A DNA stretch of 64,000 bases from positions 248,001 to 312,000 of the forward strand of contig CADCXD010000005.1 in the NCBI GenBank assembly GCA_902806575.1. The letters are read 5' to 3'. The notes under the pieces are model-generated. The model searched no databases, was not told the DNA's origin, and worked only from the letters and a program-made list of their open reading frames with translations. The stretch's first letter is position 1, and each line of letters opens with the position of its first letter. The position numbers and the translations under genes are program-made. Shown in pieces: positions 1 to 12,387 of the stretch. This DNA comes from Jackrogersella multiformis. Its lineage: Eukaryota > Ascomycota > Sordariomycetes > Xylariales > Hypoxylaceae.

Positions 1-644
1 TTTTAGCGTAGCCAGCGTAGCGTCGATCGATAAGCGGTTGCAACGGCCGCCATGTGGGATGAGCCCCAGAATGACGTCGTGGCACGGTAATCCTCCGACC
101 AACTACTGCTAGGTACTTCATACCCGTCAGCTGCTGGTTTGCCCCGCGTAGTCCACTGCCGTTTATGATGCGGCGTACTGGGGTTGCCCAGCCTTACGTA
201 CTGGGCAGGTAGGTAGTATTTATACTGATTTCATGACGTACCTAGCTGCCTAGTATAGTAGATTGGGTACGCTAAGAAGATTTCTTCAATATCGATTAGT
301 CAGATTATATCAGCAATGTAACCATATGCTGAACAGAGGAAAGGGAAAGAAACACTTGGATCTAACTACCTAGGTATGATATCATAGCTTCATATATTGT
401 AATTGATTGCCGCTGGCGCAAAGACTGTACTCCACTTGTATACTCCATAAACCTAACCAAATAAGGATTTATACTACATAGTAAATAGGTGGATGTCTTT
501 ACTACCTAAATCAACCTAGTGTAGATGAAGCTCTATCTAGATTCTACCTAGGTATCCTAGTATGTGTGTTTTACATCTAAAAGGGTATCACCAAATTCGT
601 CAACGTCGTAATCTACCTAGCTAAGGTAATCATTTTCTCCGTCG
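1..644. other. intergenic, left edge of window
   Basis: No gene is supported here. The stretch is moderately AT-rich and has several copies of CCTAGG-type motifs (for example around 365, 545 and 615). It would hold the 3' UTR of the minus-strand WSS1-like gene that ends at 645. Confidence 0.5.
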
Positions 645-1973
645 TTACGACTGCTGCTTGATAGTTCCACATAGGTCGCAAGACCACCACTGCCGCTCTC
701 TGACCCGTCCGCAGAACGAACATGTCCATGTCGACGCAGGTGGTTTTGCAGAAGTTGGAAGCTGAGATTGTGGTAGAGCTGGTACTGCCGTTGACTTGGA
801 TGCCGGTCTTGAGGTTGGAGCACTAGTACTTCGCTTGCTCGCCGGTGAGGATTGGGTGAGGTCAACAAACGTTGGTTGTTTCTTAGACGATTTCCCGGCG
901 AGGTCATGGGCGGTCTTCTCGCCTCGCTCCGTACCACATGCGTCGCAACATAAGAAACTAACCGAGTTCACGAGGGTACAAATATCACACGTCCATGTAG
1001 ACTGTCCGCCCCTTTTGCTTATATTCTTCTCGGTTTCGCGTGATGGCCCTGGAGCTGATATAGAAGCACCGGCGTCGGTCCAAGTTTGTATACTTGCACT
1101 AGGCCGGATGTAACTGTTTCCTTTCTTGGCTTTCTCGTCTTCTTGCACAAGCTCCCATAGTGCCTGAGCTATTGCAGCTTCGTTTGCAGCGTCCTCTTCG
1201 GCTTGTGTCCTAAATCCATTTCTAGTTGCTGTGTCGGCAATTTGGCGGATCTCGTTTTGCGTCTGGTTGTCGTTCGCACAGCCCCGAAGCGTGTTATTAC
1301 GCCGTTCGACCGCACCGGCAATAACCCTCCTGATATCTTGACCTGGCATAGGACCAGCACCGCCTAGTTTTTGACCGGAGCCTGCATTTAGGGTACGACG
1401 TTTCTCTGCTGATGCCCGAGCCAGCCTGCGAGCTTCGGTCATGGGTAAGGTCCTACCACCAAGTCGCTGACCAGCCGAAAGGAATCCTTCGCCGGTATAT
1501 CCTTTCATCAGTAGAGCCTCGTGCTCTTCTCGTAGTTGGTTCCATAATGCATGGAATTTCTCGTCGTGGGGACCGTGGACATTATGCGACAGCTCGTGGA
1601 GCATCGTATCGACTACTTGTTCGATAGGGACAAATTGGTTGCGATCGCTAGGATATCGAAGTCGGAGACAGATTCTTTGTCCGCGGCCTACGTTCAAGCC
1701 TAACATCCATGTATGTATTAGATTCAGACTTGTATTGTCTACATACCTAGGTAGGTATGCTCTCAATAACCTACCTAGGAGATTGTGTTGTTCCGGATAG
1801 AATTCCGTTAACTGCCCGACCTTGAATCCTCTTGCTCTCATGATAGGCTTCACCAGAGAAGCCACCTTTTTAAGAGTATGCAAAGCCTCCTTCTCTCGCG
1901 GGAATTTCGCCAAGTGCGAATACGAAATAATCAGAGGGTCTATTTCCGCCATTTTTTGCACGCCTGGTTTCAT
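645..1973 (-). CDS. wss1: WLM-domain DNA-dependent metalloprotease, Wss1/SPRTN type
   Basis: Wss1-type proteases cut proteins crosslinked to DNA and act in the nucleus with SUMO and Cdc48. The WLM zinc site reads HELSHNVHGPHDEKF (unspliced residues 126-140), matching HExxHxxxGxHxxxF. Two RanBP2-type zinc fingers follow (about 326-350 and 413-437, each with WTC..C and CD.CG). Between them FVDLT (with acidic/Ser context) resembles a SUMO-interacting motif, and EARRLARASAEKR resembles a Cdc48-binding VIM helix; both are inferred. The open frame runs 442 codons, but 25 of them (1700..1774) interrupt the family block NLLG-LNVGRGQ and form a 75-nt stop-free intron: GTAGGT donor in CTAG|GTAGGT, CTAAT branch, TTAG acceptor. 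The spliced protein is 417 aa, or 410 from Met8 (MAEIDPLI), the more family-like start. Confidence is high for family and good for the intron. Confidence 0.93.
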   Translation of the reverse strand: MKPGVQKMAEIDPLIISYSHLAKFPREKEALHTLKKVASLVKPIMRARGFKVGQLTEFYPEQHNLLGRLLRAYLPRYVDNTSLNLIHTWMLGLNVGRGQRICLRLRYPSDRNQFVPIEQVVDTMLHELSHNVHGPHDEKFHALWNQLREEHEALLMKGYTGEGFLSAGQRLGGRTLPMTEARRLARASAEKRRTLNAGSGQKLGGAGPMPGQDIRRVIAGAVERRNNTLRGCANDNQTQNEIRQIADTATRNGFRTQAEEDAANEAAIAQALWELVQEDEKAKKGNSYIRPSASIQTWTDAGASISAPGPSRETEKNISKRGGQSTWTCDICTLVNSVSFLCCDACGTERGEKTAHDLAGKSSKKQPTFVDLTQSSPASKRSTSAPTSRPASKSTAVPALPQSQLPTSAKPPASTWTCSFCGRVRERQWWSCDLCGTIKQQS

Positions 1974-4531
1974 GGGAAACGGATGTCAAAATCTAAATAA
2001 GGAAGCGTTGGGGACACGAACTAGAAACTGATTGTGGTTAAAGGTAGTCAAGAAAAAATGAAATAATAAGAGCCAGCTCATCCATTTATAAAATTGCGAT
2101 GCTCTAAGGCTACAACGTAAGCCATTGCATACGTGCCTAGGAGGTAGGTACTCAGGTAGGAAAAACCCAATGATTTTAGACCTACATACTGGTGGTCGTC
2201 GCTGACCAAACGTAAACGCAAACGCGCCACTGAACGCGAAGTCGAAATGCTGCCTGGCCCGGGCGCTAACAAACGGAGGTAACTAGCTATTTCCCCGGCA
2301 GTTTGGCTACCTGTTACATGCAATATCTTTGTTAAATAAATATCTGCTTAAGCCATTACTTGTGGCTTAGATGCTTTCAGGAGGAATTTTGACGTCCATG
2401 ACAACTTGGAACTAAACAAAAGAACGTTACGTTACATATTTTATGCTATCATTCCTCAATAACTAAACTCATTGGCAACTACGCCACTAGAAGTAACAAA
2501 CACTGTTGACGTCTAAACCGGCATAGAAAATCACTTGGAAGAGCGACTAAGCATGACGCGGCCGCTTCGATAACATAGCCCTAAGCTTTCTATGTTCTTA
2601 GAGCAGGAGGCTACCGGCGTGACCATAAGATTTTATAGGGAGGGAGTACCAGTACCTACACTAGTGCATGAATTATATCTTCTAGATAAATAACTGGGCA
2701 AGCAACTAAAGTCTAAGTTACGTGATAAATTAAACATCATTACAAAACATTGATCTAGCAGAAAATTTCTTATATTGCAGCGTGGCGTAACAAGATCGCT
2801 ACAGGTACCTACCTAGGTAACTAGGTACCTAAAACATAGTTCCATCTTCGCTATTGACCCCTATTCACTCCCCACCATTGACTTAGCTAGCCATATAAAT
2901 CATAGTTGAGTACACTTCATAACATTCGAAGATGAAACTACAAGTTCACCGAGCTTTAGTTTATCTAGAGATGAACACAGTAATGGAAGTCACTCATAAA
3001 TCATAGTCTTTCTCCAACTCAGATGAGCTATAATAGTCAAAGTAAGTATATAGGTTAAATTAAGGTGATGGGTGAATCAGGTCTGGAGAGTAGACAGATA
3101 GACTAACACCAATAATGCTACCTAATGTTTCCGAAATGAAGACGAGTTGGCACAAACAGTCAGTGTCGATGATATATGCTTGACTGCGATGTCGAACAGG
3201 TATGATGTAGGAAGTTTTCATACAAGGGTCAAGCCTACGTGTTCGAGAAATCTAAATATGTTTCCTTTATCAGACTATAAGCACCGTGGTAACCTTGCTC
3301 GAGTTCATAAAATCGGGTGTTTGGACGATAGGTGCCTAGGTAGTAGTAGGATATCCTAGCAGCACTGGCATCATTTATTATTTATTATTCAACGCCGTAT
3401 TAAGGGGAAAGAACCGTCCCTCGCCAGACCTCCCCAAAGGCATGCGGCGTGTAGAGATACTTCTATCTTTATTTATTTATTTATACATGAAGAGCATATG
3501 TTATATCATGCAAATCTAACCTATTGACACATATGACGATATCGCAACCCTACCTATTCTTGATATCCAACCAATCCAGGTTAACCTAGTAACTAAAGTC
3601 TAATATTAACCTCCTTTGTCGTAGCCCTTCCTATATATGCATGTCTACTAGGTCTGGCTTCAGAAACTCTGGTGTCTCCGATCAATCACTTCGTTATTAT
3701 TCGACGTGTATTTGAATCAAATCAGGGGAACCGGTTTAAGGCACCTAAAGCTCCCGTCTTTGAGGCGCTGGTCTATAGTTGACAAAGTCAAGTTTACCAA
3801 GAATTGCACCCATCGAAGTGGCCAACATCAAGTAACTTGGTATTCATAAAGCCCTGAAGGTTTCTCTGGCATTTAAGAACATTAAGCTTCTTAAGTTGTT
3901 CAAATTATGGCTATCGTTCTAGTAGAGCCATGATTAGCGAAGGTCATGGTAACGTATGTGCAATCTTCATCAATAAAGGTTTGTAGGAAGCTCATGGCTA
4001 AACGTTGTTCCTTTTTTATCTTAACTTTGTGATAATACTCGTTTGAAAGATTTAGTTATCTGTATGAAGAGTACTAATTCTAGATTCTAGAACACTAGGT
4101 TAAGGCATTTCCAAATATGAGTTACGGAGTGAATAAATCTTTTATATTCTAATATCCTGCCTTTGTAATGATACAGTCACGGTAGTCTTACAACAAGAAG
4201 CTGGTATTTATATCATCTAAAAGTGTTATAAGAGATACTTGACATAATACTTGAGAACACTGAGGTGTCATTTTAATATTAGTCTAGGTACCTAGTTAGG
4301 TAGTGACTTCAAGGCCAGACCTACCTTTCGAGGAAAACCCCTATCTAGAATTTCGAAGTGGCGGGGTTTCATTAATATTGTTTCCTTTCCTCGCTTAGAT
4401 ATATTGGTATTTTGTGTTTAAACTTATATAATATACACTATACCTGCCTAGTATAATAAGCCAGAGGAGCAAGAATTAGGGAAATTAGGTACTGAATTCA
4501 TTTCATATCATCATTATGCATTCTCAGTCTA
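1974..4531. other. gene-free spacer between WSS1-like gene and retrotransposon
   Basis: About 2.5 kb, moderately AT-rich, with stops in all frames and no recognisable protein. It has CCTAGG-type motif copies (for example 2803-2831), a TTTA/TATT simple run near 3469-3483 and short ORFs with no family features. I see no second element here. The last five bases (4527-4531, gtcta) look like the left target-site duplication of the downstream retrotransposon. Confidence 0.5.
4527..4531. repeat. left target-site duplication of LTR element
   Basis: The five bases gtcta sit directly before the TGTTA start of the left LTR. The bases after the right LTR at 11244-11248 are gttta. They differ by one C/T change, as a RIP transition in one copy would produce. 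Five-bp duplications are usual for Ty3/Gypsy elements. Confidence 0.6.
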
Positions 4532-4844
4532 TGTTATACGGATAGGCTCCACGAAGCAGAGTATGATTAATATATGCATATAAGTTGGTAAATACGAGAT
4601 ATATTGGAACTTATAAAATAAAGCTATTAAATAAGGTTAATTAAAAGATTTAATTAATATATATAAGATTAAATTAATAAAATTAAGAAGGCGTTAATAA
4701 CGTTTAAAGAAATATTTAAATTATATATATATAAATTATTATATTTTATTTTATAAGAAAAAATAAAAGGTAAAAATTTTAAAATTATAAAGAATTATTA
4801 TTTAAATTTAAATTATAGTTTTAAGCTTTATTATTTTTATTATA
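4532..4844 (+). repeat. left (5') LTR, 313 bp
   Basis: It starts TGTTATACGG and aligns base for base with 10931-11243 except for C-to-T and G-to-A differences. The outer ~90 bp (4532-4620) keep normal G+C, while the inner part is AT-saturated. The end reads ..TTATTATA where the other copy reads ..TTATCACA. Confidence 0.88.
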
Positions 4845-7800
4845 AATAATTTTATTTTATTTTAAGAAAACTTTATTTTAAAAAAACATATACTTTTTTA
4901 AAAAGAATTAATCTTTTTATTAAATTACTTTATTTTAATTATTTATAAATAATTAACTTATTTAAAGAAATCTTTTATTAAAATATATTATATTAATTTT
5001 ATTTATTAATTTTATTATTACGTACGTTATTATAGTTATAAAGGAAATTTTATACTTTATTATTTTATAAATATTTAAGTTAAATACTTATATTTTAACC
5101 TTATTATTTATTAATTTATAAAACTTTAAACTATTTTCGTTAAATAATAAATAATCCTCCGAATCCTTAATAATACCTTTCTTACGAAACTTTAAAGCTA
5201 AAGATAAATATAAAGAAAATTACCGTTTATAAGAACTTATTAAAATTAAACGACGCTTTAATATATAATTTCCCATTAAAACACCCGAAATAAAGAATAT
5301 ATCGCTTTAAGACCTTTCTTTTATTCTCGGATTACTTTAATTTAATAACGATAATATTATAATTTTTTATAACTTTTAAAACTATAAAATAATTATATAA
5401 AACGCTCTTAATATTAATAATATTAACATTAATTTTAATAACCTTTTTATATAATTTATCGAGCTTTATTAAAAAATATATAATAATTATTATATTATTT
5501 AAATATTTATTATTATCGTTATAAATAATTAAATTATTAATAAAGATTAAATTTAAAATTAATATAATATAATTCGAATAATTTATAATATAATAATTTA
5601 ATTTAATTAAACCGGTATAATATTAATAAACGAATAAATAACTTACTTTAAATAATAAATTTAATAAATTAATTTAAATTTTTTATAATAAATTTAAAAT
5701 ATAATTACTTAATATATATAAAATAATTAAACTCGATAAAAAGTTATTAATAAACTTAAAAAAATAATTAATTATTATTAATAAGTTTTTTAAACCTTTT
5801 ATTAAAATATTAAAAAGTAAAAAGAATTTTAATAAAAAATAATAAATTAATAATTTTTTTATAAAAAAATATATAAACTTTACGCATATTAATATAAAAA
5901 CTTACCGTTAATTTAATAACTTAAAAGCTTATATTTAAGTCGTTTTTAATAAATTTAATATTTAATTAATTTTTAATAAATTAATTAATATTAATTTCGT
6001 TTTAAAAAACATCGAAAAACGTATTATATTAAAAACGTTAATTAAATTAAATCCCTTTAATTAAAAATTTTTAATATACTTTAAAGTATTATTTATTAAA
6101 TATTTTAACTCGGAAATTTAAATGAAAAACTTTTTTTTTTATAATTCCTTTTATAAATTTAAATTAAAAAAATAATTAAAAAAGCTTAAATATAATTCGA
6201 TTTCGTTAAAATTAACCCTTTTATATTTAAAAATAATAAGAAAGAAATTTCCTTTAAAAAAGCCGCCGAAACACTTAATAATAATTTAAACGATTTTAAT
6301 TTCGATAATTAATTTTAAAACTTTAAATTACTTAAAGACCTTTTTAAAAAATTACCTCGAGGTAATTTCACGCTTTTATATAACGATAAAAATCCTTTAT
6401 TTTAAAGTAATAATAATCGATTATTTAAAGTTTTAAAACGATTAACTCGTTTTTTTTACGTTACGATTATCGTTAATTTAATATAATTTAATAAACTTAT
6501 CGTTTATAATAATAAAGATTTTTTAAAGTTTTAAACTTAATAAATAAAAGTTAAAATATATTTAAAAACGTATACGAAAAGTTTTTTTAAATTTTTTTAT
6601 CGTATTAATTAAATTAAATTATTATTATTTAAAAAAATATAATTATAATATTAATAACGTAAAAGTTAAATTACGCGGTTAAAAGTTTTTAATATTTAAA
6701 TAATATACGTTATTACCTTTTAAAAACGTTTTATAAACTTTTCGAAAAAATATCGTAACTTAAAAAAAAAATTTAAATATTAAAAAAACGTTATTTAATA
6801 TTTTACCGAATTATTAAATCTTAATAAAATGGTTTAATAATTTAAAACGACGTTTTAAAATTATATTATTAAACCCTTTTTTAATAAAATTATTAAATTA
6901 ATTTATTTTAAATAAAAAAGATTTTTTAATATAAATAAATAAAAAATTATTATTATTTAAAAAGTAAGTTAAATATATGAAAATATATTAATTAACCCCG
7001 GTATTTCGAGAAAAAAAAGGCTCGCTTCGATTTAAAAGCTCTCGAAATCGAGTTAAATTAACCGCGAAAAAAAGAACCGTTTTAATTTAAGTTAAAATCG
7101 ATTTTTAAAAAATAACGATAAACTTAAAAACGAAAATAAGTTAAAATTAAATTAAAAAAATAAAGTTTAATTTAATAATAAAAATACTTTAAAAAATTAA
7201 TTAAATAAATATAAATTAATAAAAAAAAGATAAAAATTTTTATTAACGTTATAAACGCGATAATTATTAAACCTTTTTTTATTTTATAAAAAAAAACGTT
7301 AATAATAAAAACTTATTATTAAACTTAAATAAAATTTCCTTTATAAAACGACTTTAAAATAATATTATTTAATTTATATTTTTATTATAAAAAAAAGTAT
7401 AAATAAATATAACTTTACGGAAATTATTTTATCTTTAAATTATAAAAATTAAAAATTTCGATTTAAATTTTTAAAAAGCTTTAACGTTATATTTTATTAA
7501 ATTTTACGGTTAAATTAAAGTAAAGTACGTTAAACCGCGGTAATTAAAAAACCAGTTAAAAATAAAACGAAAGTTATAAAAAAACCTCGCTTAAAATTAA
7601 TTTTAAAATATAAATTTATTATTAATATAATATTATTATATAATAAAAATAAATATTAAGTACGAGTATTATTAAATTTTAAAAGCTTAATTTTAATAAT
7701 ATTTTTTTTAAAATAAAGAAATGAAAATTATTAATTATTAAAAAATAATATACTCGACTCGTATTAACCTTTAATTTAATTTAAATTCTTTTTATAAAAC

Positions 7801-10084
7801 GTTATTATACCGATCTTTTTATTTTTCGTTATTAAAAAAATTACTTTTTTTAAATTAGCTTTAAATTAAACGCTTTAAATAATAAATAAAAATTTATAAA
7901 CCCGTAAACTTTTTTTTAAACCTTAAAAAAATTAAGTTTAATTTTTTTTATTACCGGAAATATTATATTAACTTAACTTTATATAACTTAAAAAAATAAA
8001 GTAACGCTTTTTAAATTATTAATTTTAAAATTATATTATCGATTTTTAAAAAGAAAAAATACCTTTTTAAGGACTTTTTTACGTTATAAACGAAAAGGAA
8101 TTTAATATATTTAAATTATAATTAAATAAAATAATTAATAATAACCGAATTTAAAAATTAACCTTATTTTATATAATATTTATAATGTTTATCGATAAAT
8201 CCGATCTTTAAAACTTTTTTAAGTTAATAATTAATTATTAAAGTTTAAATAATATTATTATCTTTATCCGTTATTTTATACCTTTAATATTTAAATTATA
8301 AATTTACTTTAAAACCGTAAAGTAATTTATAAAAATCGATTTTAAGTTAAAATTTCACTTAATTAAAATTAAAAAAAAACGAATAAAAAATAACATTTCG
8401 TTATAAATATAATTTTTTTAAATATTTAATAATATTATTTAAATTAATTAACGCTTTTATAATTTTTTAATTAATAATAAATAATATTTTTCGAAATTTT
8501 ATTAATTTAAGCTTTTTAATATATTTAAATAATTTTTTTATTTATGCGAATACGATAAAAAAATACGATAAAATTAGTAAAAAAATTTTAAAAAAACTTA
8601 TAAAATATTATTTAACGGTTAACCCACGAAAGTATTTTTAAAAAAATATAAAAAGTAAATTTTTTAAAATATATTATCGAAATAAATAATATTTTAATAA
8701 CTTAAAATAAAGTTAATTATATTAATAATTAAGAAATATATAAATTTCTTAAAAAATCTTAATAATTTATCGGTTTTATAAATTTTTATCGATAATTTAT
8801 AAAGAAATTCTCGGAAATAATAAGGTCGATTATTAACGTAAATAAAAGAAATAAAAAAGATTAAAAATAAACCGAGAAAATAAATAAATTCTTTAAAAAA
8901 CTTAAATTCCGGTTTATTTAAATTTTTATTATAATATATTTTAATCCCTTAAAATAAATTTATATTAAAACCGATATATCGAATTATATTATTAACGTTA
9001 TTTTTTTTAAAAAAAACGAATAAAATAAGCTTAAATTAATGGCTTATTATTCTCGTAAATTTACGTCGATAAAAATAAATTATAAAATTTATAATAAAAA
9101 ATTATTAATTATAATAAACTTTTTTAAAAAATAATATTAATATTTAAAAAATATTAAATATCGAATTAAAATTTACTTTAATTATTAAAATTTAACTTAT
9201 TTTATAACGGTTAAAATTTTAAATTAACGTTAAACTTAATAAATATAAAAATTATTATTATATTAATTTATTATTAATTACCGATTAAAAAAATAAAATA
9301 ATAAAATTAATATCTTTTTAAAATTACCGTAATATTAACCTAAAAAAAAGGAAATTAAAAATTAATTTATAAAGTCGGTCTTATAAAATAAACATTTTTC
9401 GTATTTTTAAAAAGCTTTATTCGTTTTTTTAATAATCGTCTTTATTATATTAAAAAAATTATATAACTTTATTATTTTTAATTAAATTCTCGACTTTATA
9501 AAAAGATTAAAAAAAATAATTATTAATAACCCGGAATATATTACGTAAATTATAAACCTTTTTAAAAACGTTATTTTTTAAGATAATTTCTTATACCGAA
9601 AAAATAAACTTTAAATATTTATAAAACTTTAAAAAAAAATCATTTCTTTCGAATATAATACCCTTATTACCGAACATATAAAAATAAATAAAACCTTAAA
9701 ATTAATTACTTAAAACTTTTAATAATTAAATATTAAAAATACCGTTCGAAATTACGTATAAAATTATTTAAAATATTAATAAAATAAAATCCTTTACCAC
9801 GCTTTATATAAATATTTTTAACCGATAAAATTATATTATAAACTTTTTTTTATTAAACGATTATAACTTTATTTAAATAATAATAACTTTATTTTTAAAA
9901 AAAAATTATTTTTTTTTTTTAAATAAAAGAAAAAAAATTTAATAATTTAATTAAAATCTTTATTAAATAATATTAAAAATTACATAACGTATTATTAAAT
10001 ATTATTTTTAATAAAAACTTTAAATTTATTTCTTATATTTAAAAAAACTTTTTTAAATTAATAAAAATTAAATCTCGTATAAGT

Positions 10085-10290
10085 ATTACGTTTCACTTAT
10101 AAACCGATAATTAAATAAAACGCTTTAATTAAATTTTAAAAATTTACCTTAAAACCTTCGTTAATTATAAAATAAATAATTAAAAAAACTTTTTCGTAAT
10201 AATTAAATTCGTTTATAATAACATTATTTTATTATTAATATAACTTATACCTTTTTACATTAATTATAATTATTATTTAACCGTTTATAA
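10085..10290 (+). pseudogene. relic of Ty3/Gypsy integrase core, RIP-mutated
   Basis: One frame (codon starts at 10103 and every three bases) reads FHL*TDN*IKRFN*, then YLKTFVNYK, then KFVYNN and PFYINYNYY over about 200 bp. Spacing and identities match the C-terminal side of the Gypsy integrase catalytic core. The stops are TAA at positions expected to be CAA/CAG or TGG, the signature of RIP. It has no function as it stands. Confidence 0.8.
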
Positions 10291-10930
10291 CCTTTTTACG
10301 AATATTTCACGTAATTTAAAAAGTAAATTATATATATATTAAATAATATAAATACATTAAAAAACATAAAAACACTTAAAATAAAACCGTTAATAAATAA
10401 ATAAATAAATAAACGATAAAAAAATATATTAACTTTTTTAAAAAAAATAACTTATAATATTTAATATAAAAAATATTAAAACTAAACGCCTTATTAAAAA
10501 ATTAAATAAAAAGCTTTTAAAACTTTTTAAAATTTAATAAATAATTTTTTTTATAATAATAAAACTTATTTTACTTAAAAGTTAAAAAATATATAACTCG
10601 TTTTATATTTTATTTATTAAACTTTATCGCATTAATAATTAAAAACTTCTTAATTTTAATTAAATTTTACGTAAAATAACTTTAATAAAATTTAAAAATT
10701 ATTAAATAAAACGAGTTATAAATTTCATTAAAAATTAAAGTAAAATAAAATATCTCGTAAAATAAAAAAATTAACCGGTTAAAAAGCATTAAATTTAAAT
10801 ACTTTATAAATATATATTTAACGATAAAATAAAAATAATAATTAAATTATTTTATAAATAATACGTTAATAAACTTTATAATTTTTTAATTTTTTAAAAT
10901 ACTTAAAATTAAATATTAAAAAAAAACTAA

Positions 10931-11243
10931 TATTATATAAATAAACTTTATAAAATAAAATATAATTAATATATATATATAAATTAATAAATATAAAATA
11001 TATTAAAACTTATAAAATAAAACTATTAAATAAAGTTAATTAAAAAACTTAATTAATATATATAAAATTAAATTAATAAAATTAAAAAAGCGTTAATAAC
11101 GCTTAAAAAGATATTTAAATTATATATATATAAATTATTACGCCTCGTTTCGTAAGAAGAAATAAAAGGTAAAAACCTTAAAACCATAAAGAATTATTAC
11201 TCAAATTTAAACTACACTTCCAAGCCCTATTGCCTTTATCACA
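10931..11243 (+). repeat. right (3') LTR, 313 bp
   Basis: Same length as the left LTR. Here the inner (5') part is AT-saturated (TATTATATAAATAAAC at the start), and the outer ~110 bp (about 11135-11243) keep normal composition and end ..TTATCACA. Taken with the left copy, the original termini are TGT..ACA. Confidence 0.88.
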
Positions 11244-11248
11244 GTTTA
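11244..11248. repeat. right target-site duplication of LTR element
   Basis: gttta, next to the ACA end of the right LTR; it matches gtcta at 4527-4531 with one C/T difference. Confidence 0.6.
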
Positions 11249-12299
11249 TCCCTTGGTTTACAAGTAGAAAAGAGCAACACCAAACTTTAGGAAACAATGA
11301 TCTAAGTTAAGTACCCTAGGTAGGTATATAACTATTATCTCTAGAGATATTCACTATAGATCTAGCAGAAGAAATTGGTAAAGGTGGGATATTCAGCGAA
11401 TTCTGCTGGAATAAACGAACGTTTTACTATTCTCTCCTGATAAGGTCCCTGGAGCAATTGGGATGAGATAACAGCGACGTCGTTTATTAATTGGCAGACC
11501 ATTGGGGTTTATCATTAATATGAATACTACTACGCAAGTTTAAAATTCTACGGTTAAAATTATCGCAATGCTAACTTGATGAGTATTTTGACACTGCCCA
11601 CACACACCATTCTCGTAAATGAACCCTATATAACAAGGATATATAGTGGTTAAGAGTATCATCAAAGATAGTCGTTCAAGATAAGATTTGTCGCTGAAGT
11701 ATATTATCAATTCTAGTTAGGTTAGAGTCTACGATTCATCAATGATATCTAGGTACGTATATATTACAACGCATTAATTTTATCTAAACTACCTAGGTAT
11801 CTATTACGCTCGTTAATTGGGGCTGACGTACGACTAATGCAAGGTCGGTTGTTTATATCTCGGGAATATGATTGTGCTATCGTGTCCAAGGATAAAAACT
11901 TCGTAGATCAGCTACCTACCTAAATAACCAGAATATGAAATATTCTACAGTTCACAGTGGATAGAAATTGAAGAAGAACCAGCACAACAAGGCCCATCAG
12001 TAGAAAGGTCCTATTCGGCTTCGAACTTACAACTACATTGGGTTTCAACCCATGTAGGCAAACCACGATATCGGCGATATGAACTCAGCCAAAGTGGTAT
12101 GGACAGGAAGCGGTGAACTAACCTAGTGTTGTATTCGGCCTTACCTTCACTGCCTCTGCAAGTTACTAAGACCATATTAAAGAAATTCAGATCGGGTGAA
12201 AGCGAGTTACCTAGTTAAGGATTTTACAAGGCATTTTAAGATGCTCGTTTTTCTTATATTAGAGGGAACCTCCGGATCTGTGTGACGTCCGGCCTGGTT

Positions 12300-12387
12300 T
12301 ACATAGCCACCCTAACTATTATGTGATAAAAAGCTATGTCAGAAGCCGTTTAGCTTCTGGAAAAAGCTCCTCTGATGTGGCTATGTA
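12300..12387. repeat. nested inverted repeat / potential hairpin
   Basis: Outer arms acatagccac (12301-12310) and gtggctatgt (12377-12386) are exact reverse complements, extendable by one A/T pair. Inside lies a second perfect stem, cagaagc (12340-12346) and gcttctg (12353-12359), with a 6-nt loop. It could fold as a branched RNA or be a small foldback element; no function is implied. Confidence 0.5.

Larger units (their letters stand above)
4532..11243 (+). mobile_element. RIP-degraded Ty3/Gypsy LTR retrotransposon
   Basis: A 6,712-bp element bounded by two 313-bp direct LTRs and a near-perfect 5-bp target duplication. The interior is extremely AT-rich and has no open frame. Most surviving C lie before G, T or C, while CA and TG are very rare, as expected if CpA became TpA on both strands. 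Identity comes from a degraded but frame-continuous integrase block at about 10085-10290 on +. It reads ITFHL*TDN*IKRFN*, then YLKTFVNY, then KFVYNN and later PFYINYNYY, with stops where Gln or Trp codons would have mutated. This is the end of the Ty3/Gypsy integrase core, so the element runs on +. A run of A before the right LTR (10916-10930) may be the polypurine tract. Gag, protease and RT were not read. The element must be dead. Confidence 0.9.

Noticed and set aside
4620..11135. AT-rich island as a mitochondrial insertion, centromere piece or assembly contaminant
   Set aside because: It is bounded exactly by two LTRs and a target duplication, and a Gypsy integrase frame is legible; RIP of one element explains the composition.
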